Below are positions 11,345 through 21,174 of a DNA stretch of 64,000 nt, in pieces. The notes beneath the pieces are model-generated. The model did no database searches and was not told the DNA's origin. It saw only the letters and a program-made list of their open reading frames with translations. The stretch is from positions 249,117,002 to 249,181,001 of the forward strand of contig JBOZIK010000001.1 of the NCBI GenBank assembly GCA_051453625.1. The letters run 5' to 3'. Origin of the DNA: Welwitschia mirabilis (taxonomy: Eukaryota > Gnetophyta > Gnetopsida > Welwitschiales). How positions within the stretch are numbered: the stretch's first letter is position 1; every line of letters starts with the position of its first letter. Both the position numbers and the translations under genes were made by a program.

Positions 11345-11571
11345 TGAAATTCTTAGAGGAGGATGAATAGGAATAATGATCAGTTTTAAATCCAAAACTA
11401 AGTTATAAAATAAAATTAATCAGCTTTATAAGTAAAATCTAAATTTGAGAAAAATTGTAAAATAGAAAAATAATCATCACATAAGATTTATAGTGGTTTG
11501 AAAACATTGCTACTCCACTCTTTAAGGAAAGACAAGATTTCTTCTTCTTTGGTTCTCTTATCACTCTTGAC

Positions 11572-11758
11572 TGATGATTTTCTAGATGGTCATCAACCCC
11601 TCTTATAATAGTGATGATTTTTTAGGCTTATCATCAACCTCACACACATAATGATGATTTTCTAGGCTTATCATCAATATCACACATAATATTGATGATT
11701 TTCTAGGATTATCATTAATCTCATACATAATAGTGATGATATTCTAGGCTTATCATCA
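11572..11758 (-). repeat. Five-unit hairpin array in the copia LTR
   Basis: Units start near 11572, 11612, 11652, 11693 and 11734, about 40 bp apart. Each has the form TGATGAT(TTTCTAGGCTT)ATCATCA: a 6-7 bp inverted repeat with an 11-base loop, separated by a CTCACACATAATAG-like linker. The array lies 240-430 bp downstream of the LTR TATA box on the sense strand, so it would be transcribed in R/U5. The other LTR holds a matching array at about 17420-17610. Several units keep both arms despite overall decay. Confidence 0.85.
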
Positions 11759-12001
11759 AGCTCTCATACTTGAAATCTTTTAATGGATTAGACTCAACCA
11801 CAAAAAGAATAGATAAACAATGAGATGTGCCTTAATCATAGATGAAATAGTGTAGGATCTACTTTGAATGAACACATATGATAGGATTACAAATTACCAA
11901 TAGATCACCCAAGATTATATTTGAGTTCTCTTTATAAAACTATATATGCTAAATATTACATTCGACAAAAATTAATTAACCTTACCAAAATAAGTTTTAT
12001 C

Positions 12002-12010
12002 CCTTTTATA
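12002..12010 (-). promoter_or_regulatory. TATA box of copia LTR
   Basis: TATAAAAGG on the minus strand, in TTCTCTATAAAAGGGATAAA. The 5' LTR has the eroded equivalent near 17850. Confidence 0.6.
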
Positions 12011-12189
12011 GAGAAAGGAGAAATAGCTATTACAGAGTAATCCTAAACAATGATTTCAATGCATGTCAATCTGATATTCCAATCCAATTCATATTTCTAA
12101 TGTAAGTGAAAGATGAACTAGAAGATAATAGCTATTGAACATCTTCATGTTATCACTAAAAGAGAACTATTTTTTCAATAGTTCAAAGG

Positions 12190-12490
12190 AAGGACATCTG
12201 CCTTAATAAATGGGGACGTCCTTGTCTTAAGGGGTGGATGTCCACCCTCAAGTAGTGTGGACATTTGTACTACAGAAATGTGAGTACATATACCTCGAAG
12301 GGGATGGACATTCACACCTGTCACAAGTGCAGACTAGGAAAAATCTAAATAGAGGGAGGATGTTTAGCCTATTTGGAGTGGAAATATCTACACCTAAGAC
12401 CTATCAATCATGATTCCTATAAGAAGAGAGGACATCCTCCCTATTTGAGTGGGGACATTTACATGAAAATGTTGGACATTCTTAACTGGA
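12190..12490. promoter_or_regulatory. Cluster of GGACGTCC palindromes and their CpG-decay variants (3' LTR)
   Basis: One intact GGACGTCC is at 12214-12221, GGATGTCC is at 12236-12243, GGACATCC lies near 12430, and about six further GGACAT(T/C) or GGATGT half-eroded forms are spaced 20-60 bp apart, usually in a GGGG..ACCC context. GGATGTCC and GGACATCC are exactly what CpG deamination of GGACGTCC yields. The cluster is upstream of the TATA box, so a binding-site array for an ACGT-core (bZIP-like) factor is a reasonable inference. Confidence 0.6.
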
Positions 12491-12561
12491 CTATAACAAA
12501 TGATGACCATTTTTTTCTTGATTCTCATGCTTGTTGACATCATTCAAATCATATAATTACA

Positions 12562-12575
12562 ATCTCCTCCTTTCA
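12562..12575 (-). promoter_or_regulatory. Polypurine tract of copia element C
   Basis: The minus strand reads GAAAGGAGGAGAT just before the 3' LTR start TGTAATTATATG. Confidence 0.8.
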
Positions 12576-12639
12576 AATGATGATAAATTGACTAATCTAA
12601 GGAACTGGTTTAAAATAACCTCACCCTGAGTTTGATGAC

Positions 12640-13990
12640 TATCTCCCCTTGAGTTTGATATTGCATTACTCCACCTTTTAGCATCATTAATTCTAAAATA
12701 AATCACGTAATACACAAAAATACATATGAAAAGCATGTGTACAAAAGAGAAACAAACATACATAATGAAAATAATAGATTTTATATTAACCATTAAATAC
12801 AAATATGATTTACATATTTATTAGTTTGAAGTACATAAGAGTAAACTTGGAGTAATAAGCATAAAAATTCCAAACATAAGGACACAAAAACACAAAGATC
12901 TAAAGAAGATACTAGAGTGAAAAATAGATGAAGACATAATTAACTAGATTCCACTACATTTTCATTGCTACTACTACTACAAGAAGTAGATATCACCTCC
13001 AAACCAAAATCAATGAGAGCTTTCTTTATCTTAGATAACTAAGATGAGATATGTTTGAGCCACTTGTTGGTTGAGGAAGTACCTCTTGAGGACTTACCAG
13101 GTTTCATGCATTTGAATCACCTAAAATGAGGAGAAGACAGGGCTATAGGAGCTATGCCTTTAACAATTCTCATCTAGGTAAGAGAGGACTCATCAAATGG
13201 CTTTGCTAGTTTTAGAATTTCATCTTTAATCTTTGGTAGAATTACCTAGTTATTATGCATCTTAGTGATAAGGCCTTCATATGGTAGTGCTGCTGAAGCC
13301 ATAGATGTGTAAGAAGCCATGTTTTACAAAATTAATTGTGGTAATTAAGTAAATTCTTTGATCATAGTAATACATGACATAAGCACATAACAAAGACACT
13401 TCATCCATGTGGTCAAGATTCAGAATCAGATTACTAGAGATAATGCAAAAGAGTATCTTGAATATCAGCTCCAAAACGTAAATGGAATTGGTAGTTTTCC
13501 ATTCCTCTTATCTTTTATACAATACTTCATTGAGCTTCTTTTTGGAAACTAAACTATTCAAAACTGAAATTTAAGAGACATGAACATAGTCTACATAGTC
13601 TAATGGAAAACCAATAGCATCGAAAATCATTTCAAGATTAGTGTTAATCTTAATACCATATAGATTTAAAACAAACAGATTTTGCTCATGGTGAAAGAAA
13701 TCATTACAATAAAACATACGAACCAAATTCACCAAATCATGCATATGAGGGTTTAGAATATAAGTCCAACCTAACTCTTGTAACCTAGGTAATATATTAA
13801 AATAATGTCTAAAATCATCCTACAAAATAACCCTCTCTGGAGCAAGAGGCTTCTTGTTGAAGATTTAAGTCCACATTGCCTTTACCCTAGAAGTTACAGA
13901 AATAGGCTCTACTTACTTTTCTTTAACTTTATCTTTTCTTGAAATAGGGATATTCTACCTTGGCATGATGAAAACAAAGAGAAAGAAGAA
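12640..13990 (-). pseudogene. Additional ORF of copia element, plant retrotransposon ORF domain (degenerate)
   Basis: After a start at about 13965 the minus strand carries, through stops, a protein-like frame. Segments include LQELGWTYILNPHMHDLVNLV, then RMFYCNDFFHHEQNLFV, INTNLEMIFDAIGFPLD, and at 13277-13474 a 65-codon open stretch with IISSNLILNLDHMDEVSLL and CAYVMYYYDQRIYLITT. This matches in order the pattern of the putative plant transposon protein domain (a GW near the start, a VREFYxN motif, an xIxxxLGxP motif, then SxNxxPxxxHxDEVSxxxAFLxY). That domain is widespread in plant retrotransposon-linked ORFs. It lies between pol and the 3' LTR in the sense direction, the env position. Its function is unknown. 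It is preceded by its own TATA-like box and palindrome cluster. Confidence 0.65.
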
Positions 13991-14103
13991 AAGAAACAAG
14001 CTACTGAGAAAGCAAAAATTCTAAGAAAAAAAAGGAACACTTACTTCTAACGACTAGACCACAAGAAAGCAACAGGATGAGACAAGAAAAAAGAGGATAA
14101 CCA

Positions 14104-14110
14104 AATTTAT
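14104..14110 (-). promoter_or_regulatory. TATA-like box upstream of the additional ORF
   Basis: The minus strand reads CCTCTATAAATTTGG, followed by a pyrimidine-rich leader and then the ATG at about 13965. GGATGTCC/GGATGTCT motifs and an ACGTCCG remnant lie just upstream at 14158-14260, the same motif and order as in the LTR. This suggests a separate promoter for the ORF. Confidence 0.45.
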
Positions 14111-14157
14111 AGAGGCAGATAACCAAGGAGGATCTCAGTAGAATAAAATATAAATTC

Positions 14158-14285
14158 ACGTCCGCCAGGTGTATGGATGTCCAACATTTTAAGGGATGGA
14201 TGTCTAGTCTCCACTCAGCCTAAAACCCACTCTTAGGTGGATGAATGTCTAGATTCCTGAGGGGGTAGATATTTGAATTACTAAA
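14158..14285. repeat. Internal copy of the LTR-type GGACGTCC palindrome cluster
   Basis: CACGTCCGCC near 14158, GGATGTCC near 14177, GGATGTCT near 14202, GAATGTCT near 14246 and AGGGGGTAGATATT share spacing and flanking GGGG/ACCC-like context with the LTR clusters at 12190-12490 and 18030-18340. The position is 50-180 bp upstream of the TATA-like box at 14104. Confidence 0.5.
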
Positions 14286-14449
14286 GTGACAGAGAGGTTC
14301 AACGATAAGAATAAAAATAATAAACTTGACTAGAAATGAAAATAAAACTTCAAATGAGACTAAAAAGGGAAAAATATAATTCTCTTAATGCACTAAAAAT
14401 ACTTAATAAAATGCATAAATTTTGGTATTAAATTTAATCAAAAACTCAT

Positions 14450-14756
14450 ACCTTGGTTGGGCATGTTTCTATGCCCAACCTAACCCTTGAAAGATCAAAT
14501 ATTACTTCTAAAAGTGGCTTGGTATACATGTCTCCATGGTCTATACTTGGTAACACATGATCAAGCTAAATTATTGTGGATGTGGACATGGAAGTGCAAA
14601 CCACTTTCACTCGATTAAGTTTGTACATTTTTACATGCTTCTTGACATACTTAGATTAGTTAATATCATTCTTGAGCTGTAATGCTAGAAGGAAATTGAT
14701 CTCTCTAAGTGAGATTTTATGCGTAGCCTTTAACAAATCAAGTGTCAGTTTATCAT
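14450..14756 (-). pseudogene. Copia reverse transcriptase, C-terminal remnant
   Basis: The minus strand reads DKLTLDLLKATHKISLREI, NFLLALQLKND, SKYVKKHVKMYKL and CTSMSTSTII. These line up with the copia RT end where MGELxFFLGLQV is followed by QxKYxxxLLKKF and the TPMSTSxKLD motif. The polymerase palm and the catalytic box are absent. It directly follows the integrase fragment, so an internal deletion has fused the two. RNase H is also missing. Confidence 0.65.
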
Positions 14757-15570
14757 TCATAGCTTTAAAGTTTCGATGATTAGATATATATTTCTTAATG
14801 ATGAGGCTTTTTCTATTATAAATCTTTCTAAAAAAATAACAAATCTTATTAAAAGCATCAGGTTTAGAAAGTACAGGTTTAATCCATGTATAGTGAATAA
14901 ATTTATAATCATCATAAAATTTATTTTACCACTTAGACTATAAAATTTTCTAGGGCTTACTAAATCTAAGTGCAATAATCCTAGATGCCCTTGTAATGAA
15001 ATCTTAAACTTGGACTTAATAGAAGACTTTGTGAGTTTGTCTATTTGACATTATTCACATAAGATAGAATTTGAAAAGATAAGTTTGAATAAACCTCTAA
15101 CCAACTCTTTTTGAGAGATGTTCTTCAAGTTTGAAACAATTGAAATACTCATTCTTCCATGTTGGAGATGTTCTTCACTGACTTGATAAAACCACATAAT
15201 TCTTTAGCATTAGACTCTTCTCCTATAGAATATAAGTTTCCTATATAATGGGCAGTCAAAAACTTCTTATTACTAGATACATTCTTTACCATACATTTAT
15301 TTTTACAAATAAAGAATACATTCCCTTTATCACACATTTGAGAAATACTCAGTAGATTATGCTTAAGTCTCTCTACATACAAAACATCATCAAATTTTAA
15401 AATCTCATATTCACAAACCATACCTTTTACCTTAATGGATGCTTTTATATTATCATCAAAAGAAACCTCTCCTCCATCATAGTTAATAAGTGTATGGAAT
15501 TGTCTCTTGTTACCTATCATATGTCTTGAACATACACTCTATAAGAATAATCTAGAATGCTCCCTTTCTT
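14757..15570 (-). pseudogene. Copia protease end, GAG-pre-integrase and integrase start (degenerate)
   Basis: Reading 5' to 3' on the minus strand: a relic of the protease motif with C-SRHM-GN (the catalytic Asp codon is lost) near 15525-15560; an open stretch at 15149-15520 with DGGEVSFDDN, LYVERLKHNLLSISQMCDKG (GAG-pre-integrase); then HGRMSISIVSNL and LCE.CQ from the HHCC zinc finger; then at 14757-14975 LDLVSPRKFYSLSGK, the first-Asp segment of the integrase core (LDLFGP family motif). The second Asp and Glu region is deleted. In life this polyprotein would cleave itself and integrate copia cDNA. Confidence 0.85.
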
Positions 15571-16249
15571 TAAGATTAGTCTAAATAAGTAATCCTTTGA
15601 CATATTTCTTTTTAATCCATCTTTGCTTGATGATAGGCTGATTGTTTATTGCTTTTGATTTTCACAAAAACCTGTCACTTGTATAATCAAAAAAATTTCC
15701 CTTTCTAATTGGAGAATAAAATCTGACATGCCCTAGGTCTTCATAGTAGAAACATTAAATATGGAAAGAATTTAAATTATTTAATTTTAAATCATACCTC
15801 TTATGATTATATTTTACCTTGTTGGACTAATATGAGGTAGTAGAATTTAGTTTCCTTGCATCCTATAACTCCATTTATAAAATATAAGAAATTTTATTTG
15901 CACCTATAATACTTTCATAGGCCTTATCCAACTCTTTATTTACTAAGTTAAGTTTATTTTGTAAAGATAGTAATTCAACTCTTAAATACTCATTTTTACA
16001 AGCTAAAATTTTACAAAGAAAACACAATTATTCATAAGCTTCTTCAATATTTTTAGAATTTTTAAATATTACCTCTTTCTTATTGGATATTGCATACTTA
16101 TCCTTGGTAGTTGATATGAAGTCATACTCATTAGTAATGGTTAATAGTCCATACTCCTCTTCATCATCTTGAGATTTCTTTGAATCAGGTTCTTCCTCAT
16201 CATTCTAAGTGACTTTAAGGGCTTTCTTTCCTTTGATTTTGACCTTTTG

Positions 16250-17150
16250 TGTTGGTAAATTCAGCTATTATGTGTTCAAAGCCCTTGCACTTAAAGCATT
16301 GCAAAGGATTTTCGTTTCTTTCAAAAAAGAATTTTTATTCTCAAACTAATCATCATTAGCATCAAATCTTTTTCTATCAAGATCTTTATGTTTTCTTAAA
16401 AATCTTCTAAAATTTCTAGCTAAAAGAACTAAATCTTCATTATCTTCTTCATTATTGAAACCTTCATTGGACTAACTTGAGCTTTTCAAGGCAATATTGT
16501 TTGTCTTAGATCCCTCATCATCCATAATAATAGCTTCATATCCAATTAATAATCCCTTAAGCTCTTCTAGACTCATGGTATCTAGTTTTTTAATCTCTTC
16601 TATTATAGTAATCATAGGTGTAAAATGCTTCGATAAGCTCCTCAAGATTTTTTGCATAACTCTTTACTTTAGAATATTTTCTCTAAGATTCCATATTATA
16701 TTTACAATGTCTGTTACCTCGGTCATGTATTCAATAATAGATACTTATTTTCCATTCTAATATTTTTGAATTAAGTTATTAAAAATTATAACTTAAAAAT
16801 TTTCACAATACTCATATCTTTAAGAGTAATCTCAAGGGTATCCTAGATTTTCTTTGTAGAGGAGCATGAAACTACTTAGTCATACTCCTCTGGACTGAGG
16901 GAAAAAATAAGTACATTCATTGCTTTTATATTGATTTTTGCTTCCTTCTTTTGTTCATTAGACTAACTTGTTAATGGAATAGTGGGTTCAGAGTAATCAC
17001 ATACAATACTATCCTAGATATTTAAATTAAGATACTATAGAAATATTATCATTTTAGTTTTTCAAAAAGAATAATTTAACTCATTGAAATAAGGTAGTCT
17101 TGAGATTAAAAGGTCTTCATCAATAATAGGTTCCATCAGATCACACAGAG
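16250..17150 (-). pseudogene. Copia gag (UBN2-type) with eroded zinc knuckle
   Basis: The minus strand at 16472-16657 encodes KILRSLSKHFTPMITIIEE, LDTMSLEELKGLLIGYEA and DDEGSKTNNIAL, a classic copia gag C-terminal signature. A zinc knuckle follows at 16257-16298: CFKCKGFEH...EF, CX2CX4HX4 with the final Cys replaced by Phe. Upstream parts (16700-17150) are too broken to follow reliably. The protein would form the virus-like particle and bind RNA. Confidence 0.8.
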
Positions 17151-17177
17151 TGATAAAGCTCTATTAAGAGTAACCTT

Positions 17178-17189
17178 ACTCTAATACCA
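17178..17189 (-). promoter_or_regulatory. Primer-binding site of copia element C
   Basis: The minus strand reads TGGTATTAGAGT, two bases after the 5' LTR end. It differs from the initiator-Met complement TGGTATCAGAGC by two C-to-T changes. AAGGTTA follows. Confidence 0.85.
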
Positions 17190-17191
17190 AC

Positions 17192-18430
17192 TGAAATTTC
17201 TACACGAGGGTGAATAATAATAATGATTACTTTTAAATCCAAAATCAAATTCTAAAATGAAATTAATTAGCTTTGCAAGTAAAAACTAAATTTAAGAAAA
17301 ATTTCAAAATAGAAAAATGATTAGTTCACAATATTTATAATGATTTAGCAATGTCCCTACTCCACTCTTCAAGGAAAGACAAGATGTCCTCTTCCTTGGT
17401 TCTCTTACCACTCTTAAACTGAATATTTTCTTGCTGATCATCAATTCCTCTTATAATAGTGATGATTTTTTAGGCTAATCATCAATCTCACACATAACAA
17501 TGATGATTTTCTAGGCTTATCATTAACCTCACACATAGTAATGATGATTTTCCATGCTTATTATCAACCTCAGTCACAAAAGTAATGATTTTCTAAGCTT
17601 ATGATTAACCTCTCATACTTGAAGTCTTTTAACAGCTCATACTTAATCACAGGAAGAATAGAAGAATAATGAGATGTGCCTCAAGCTCATATGCAACATT
17701 GTAGGATCTATTTTGAATGAATATACAATATAATATCATAAATCACCAATAGATCATCCAATATTAGATTGGAGTTCTCTTCACAAAACTATATATGCTA
17801 AATATTTTAGTTCACAAAAATTGATTAAACCTAATAAAATAGATTTTACTACTTTTATAATGAAAGGATAAATAGATGTTAAAGAGTAATCCTAAATCAT
17901 GATTACAATGCATGTTAATCTAATATTCTAATCAAATTCATATTTCTAATGCGATTGAAAGATGTACTATAAGAGAATAGCCATTGAAAATCACCATGCT
18001 ATCCCTTGAAGAGAATCATTTTTTCAATGATTTAAAGGAGGGATGTCCACTTTAAGAAATGGAGACATCCTTGCTCCCAAGGAAGTGGATGTACACCCTT
18101 AAGTAGTGTGAATGTCCATACTACTGGGAATATCAGGATGTTTACCCTCAAAAGGAATGAACATCCACATTTACCATAGGTGTAGACTAGGAAAAATATG
18201 AATGGAGGGAGGACTGGGGGGGAAGGGGACGTCTAGCCTTTTTGGAGTGGGGACATCCACACCTAAGACCTATCAATCATGATTCCTACAAGAAGAGGGG
18301 ATGTTTATCATGTTTTAATGGGGATGTTCACATGAAAAATATTGGCTTCTTAACTAGACTATAATGAATGAAGGCCATCTTTTTACTTGATTATCATTCC
18401 TATTGGAATCATTGAAATCATATACTTACA
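17192..18430 (-). mobile_element. 5' LTR of copia element C
   Basis: 1239 bp, TGAAATTTCTACACG...ATACTTACA on the + strand. Colinear with the 3' LTR and including the hairpin array (17420-17610) and the palindrome cluster (18030-18340, with GGATGTCC, GACATCC, GGACGTCT, GGACATCC forms). Followed by the target duplication AGGAG. Confidence 0.9.
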
Positions 18431-21169
18431 AGGAGATCTATGGCATGATAGGCACAATGTAGTGGTGCTGATGTAACAGAGGTGAGCGCTAGGGAAGGGA
18501 GATGTAGACGAAGGAATGACAAAGATGAAGTAGATAAAGAACACAAGGGTAGTGCAACAGTGTGTAATTAGGTAGGATACAAGTAGGCAGAGAAAATTAG
18601 TACAATGGAGATAGTCTGCAAGAAAGCACAGGTTTAAAGGAAGAAGTAGAGAGCACACAAAATGATCCTGTGTAGGTAATAGTATGTGAGAGGTGCATGG
18701 GCCTGTAACATGTTAAGGGGATAAGAGAGATGATGGCTAAGAGGATTTAATAAGATCTTAATGATTTTAATAATTCCTTTTATATATATATGATGGTAGC
18801 TACCAATAAATGCATGAGGAAGAGAAGCATTTCACTAAGGCAATCAAAGAAGTAGTTGGCTAGAAGAGGCTAGAAGCCATAGGCCATTGACATATGTAAA
18901 TGATAGATAATAGAGTAAAGGGTTCAATAAGGCAATATGGACAAAGTCACATTGGAGAGGAGAATATCATATAGAAAATGTTGTAAGATGGAGAAAAATG
19001 AAATGCTCTAGCCTTGTTAAGCTATGAGGAAGCATGAAAACCATATGGAAAAGGAGGATTAAATCAAAGATTATTTGAAGGATCTCCTTTAGTTAAGTAT
19101 CTAACATAAAATCTTAGGGTGAGGACTATGCTACACGGATGCACCCATAGGAATCTTAATTAATTATTCGGTACTTTATTAAAAAATTATTTTACTAGTC
19201 TTTAAACTATGTATTTATTACAATCTATTTGTTGTAGGTAATTATTTTACAGAAAAGTGATGCATAAACTTGATAATTAAGGGAACTTGAATTGTAGGTA
19301 ACTATAACATTAACTACAAGTCTTTTAATTTAGCCTTACTTAAGTCATCAATAAAATCTATAAAGTGCATATGAAGTTATATTTATTAAGTAACACTTTC
19401 AAAAAAAAAAGGTAACTAGACCTTATAGTTAACCAATTATTTGGCCCTAACTACTTATGTTTTAATATATGTAAATAAATGTTTTAATGAATTAAACAAA
19501 TTTTCATTAATACAATAACACAAATAATGCATAACAAATTATCTACATCATATCAACTAATCTACTATAGTTAACTGAAATAAACACTTAATCTTTAAGA
19601 AGGAACAATAAATTAATGAAGTTCTTACAAATAGTTAAACGTTTTGTAGGAAACGAAGAACTACTTTATTTAATAGAACTAAAATAGAATATTTGAAAGT
19701 TTATTGTTGGTCTAACAAGTACATATGATAAAGATTCAAGTAGTAATGAAAGCATAAATTGTCTACAAAATATCTACATAATAACTAAAGCAAATATGTA
19801 GATAACACCTAGATAACAACAACTATCTCTTGGCTACATCTTTGCTTACATTCATTTATACACATGCATATATAGTGTGAGAATTATATTCCATTGTAGT
19901 TTCAAGTATGTCCCACAACAAGGAATGGGTTTGAAAGGAAGGATTTCAAACAAGGTAAAGGGTTACACATCAAGATAATACAACCAAGATCTTTCATCAG
20001 TTTCTATTAACTTATTTATATTTGTCCATATCACATGTTTTAGTAATCTAGATGCACCCTGCTAAAAGTGGGATTTAATCATAAAAGTTATATACATATC
20101 TCTCCTTTTCTCTCTAGTAGTCTACTCTTAATGCCTTGGAACTCCCAATAGAGAGTTATGAACCCTAAATTACATATAGATGGTTATCTTGACTAGTATT
20201 ATATTTCATAATTTAATATCACATAGGTTAATAGTCAAACAAGATACTCATGTGAAAGGCTCATAAAATGGCTAGTTAATAAGAATTAATCACAACAGTT
20301 TATAATGAGATGACTTAAGTTTTACAAGATTTTCACAAAACATAGACTCTACAAACTCTTGAAAGACTAACACAAGATACTGTTAGAAGACTATGAAATT
20401 ATATGGAAATATCAAAAGACATACATATCAACATAAGGAATATTTCATTTAGAGTTACAAATTTAGAAAAAGATATTTGAAAATAATACATACAAGTATT
20501 TAAAAAGGAGGCTATGAATCATAACTATTCTTAGAAAAAAAATCCAAGGTACTCCTATTTGAATCAAGCTCCACAAGATCAAGTTGCAAGTTATTACTCT
20601 AATAGCATGGAGGATTCAAGTATTTATAAAAAAAAACTAAAAGCAAGACTGATACTAAGGTTAGGTTTCTACAAGGTGTTTAGGATCCCTTAACCCTTCC
20701 TTTTCATGTCTAACCACTAGGTGCAAATAATAATATAATAATGTTTTATAATTCAATTAAACTGTGTAAGGTAAAATAACATGAACATTTTATTTAGATC
20801 ATTTATCATCACTATGACATGAATAAAAAATAATTGAGAGAAATCTATATATATCAAGTTTCAAATAATTTCCAAGATGAGTCAAGTAATGCAATTTTAA
20901 AAAGTACTAAATAAAGCATGCAAAAGTAATAGTAAATTCCATAATTAATTAAATCTTTAAACTTCACTAATAAGGTAATAACTTCAAGTAATTCTAAAGT
21001 AATATCATGCAAATTTCTTTTAGTTCTACTATTACTTTTATCAATAATATTATTATTTTTAATAATTAGAGCTAGACTTATTTATTATTATTAATTTTTC
21101 TAATATTTAATTATTTATCTAAATGACTAGGAAGATATTCTAAACTTAGCAAAAAAACTAGACATGACA
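18431..21169 (-). mobile_element. 5' LTR of element A, proximal part (right of the copia insertion)
   Basis: Begins with the duplicated AGGAG (18431-18435) and is colinear with 5035-7976 of the 3' LTR, ending CTAGACATGACA. It contains the best TATA box of A (18777-18791). On the sense strand, a pyrimidine-rich segment lies downstream of it at about 18440-18720. Confidence 0.85.
18777..18791 (-). promoter_or_regulatory. TATA box of element A LTR
   Basis: The minus strand reads TATATATATAAAAGG, followed about 60 bp later by a CATCATCTCTCTTATCCCC pyrimidine-rich leader. The other LTR has an eroded TATATACATAGAAG at the same place (about 5380). If used, the transcript would start near 18745, giving a long R/U5 region. 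Confidence 0.5.
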
Positions 21170-21174
21170 CAAGT
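21170..21174. repeat. Target-site duplication of element A, right copy (CAAGT)
   Basis: Directly follows the LTR end ...ATGACA and pairs with TAAGT at 3942-3946. Confidence 0.8.

Larger units (their letters stand above)
11345..12561 (-). mobile_element. 3' LTR of copia element C
   Basis: 1217 bp. On the + strand it runs from TGAAATTCTTAG to ATATAATTACA and is homologous to 17192-18430. On the sense strand it has an upstream cluster of GGACGTCC-type palindromes (about 12190-12490), a TATA box (12002-12010), and downstream a five-unit hairpin array (11572-11758) that would lie in the transcript leader. Confidence 0.9.
11345..18430 (-). mobile_element. Element C: Ty1/copia retrotransposon with extra ORF, partly deleted
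   Basis: 7086 bp on the minus strand. LTRs at 17192-18430 (5') and 11345-12561 (3') start and end TG...CA, with a perfect 5-bp target duplication AGGAG. The sense order is 5' LTR, initiator-Met primer site, gag (UBN2-type), degenerate zinc knuckle, protease remnant, GAG-pre-integrase, first part of the integrase core, the end of RT, a second promoter-like region, an additional ORF, polypurine tract, 3' LTR. Most of integrase and RT has been lost by an internal deletion. The integrase-before-RT order defines copia; the extra ORF behind pol is typical of some plant copia lineages. The LTR copies differ noticeably, so the element is old and inactive. Confidence 0.92.
3947..21169 (-). mobile_element. 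Element A: LARD-like retrotransposon with ~4-kb LTRs, containing nested copia element C
   Basis: A pair of homologous terminal repeats (3947-7976, and 10261-11344 plus 18436-21169) flanks only 2284 bp of internal DNA. The minus-strand order is 5' LTR, primer site (10246-10257), internal region, polypurine tract (7977-7990), 3' LTR. LTR ends are TGTCATGTCTAGA...GGACATTACA. Target duplications are TAAGT and CAAGT. No gag or pol similarity was found internally. Long LTRs with a short non-coding interior match the known class of large retrotransposon derivatives, moved in trans by a gypsy relative. The 5' LTR is interrupted by copia element C. By eye the LTRs differ at roughly 10-20% of positions, so the insertion is old. 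Confidence 0.85.

Noticed and set aside
11572-11758. CRISPR-like regular repeats (about 40 bp spacing)
   Set aside because: Units are imperfect hairpins inside an LTR, present in both LTRs, with no unique spacers and no cas genes. They are an LTR tandem array in a plant genome.
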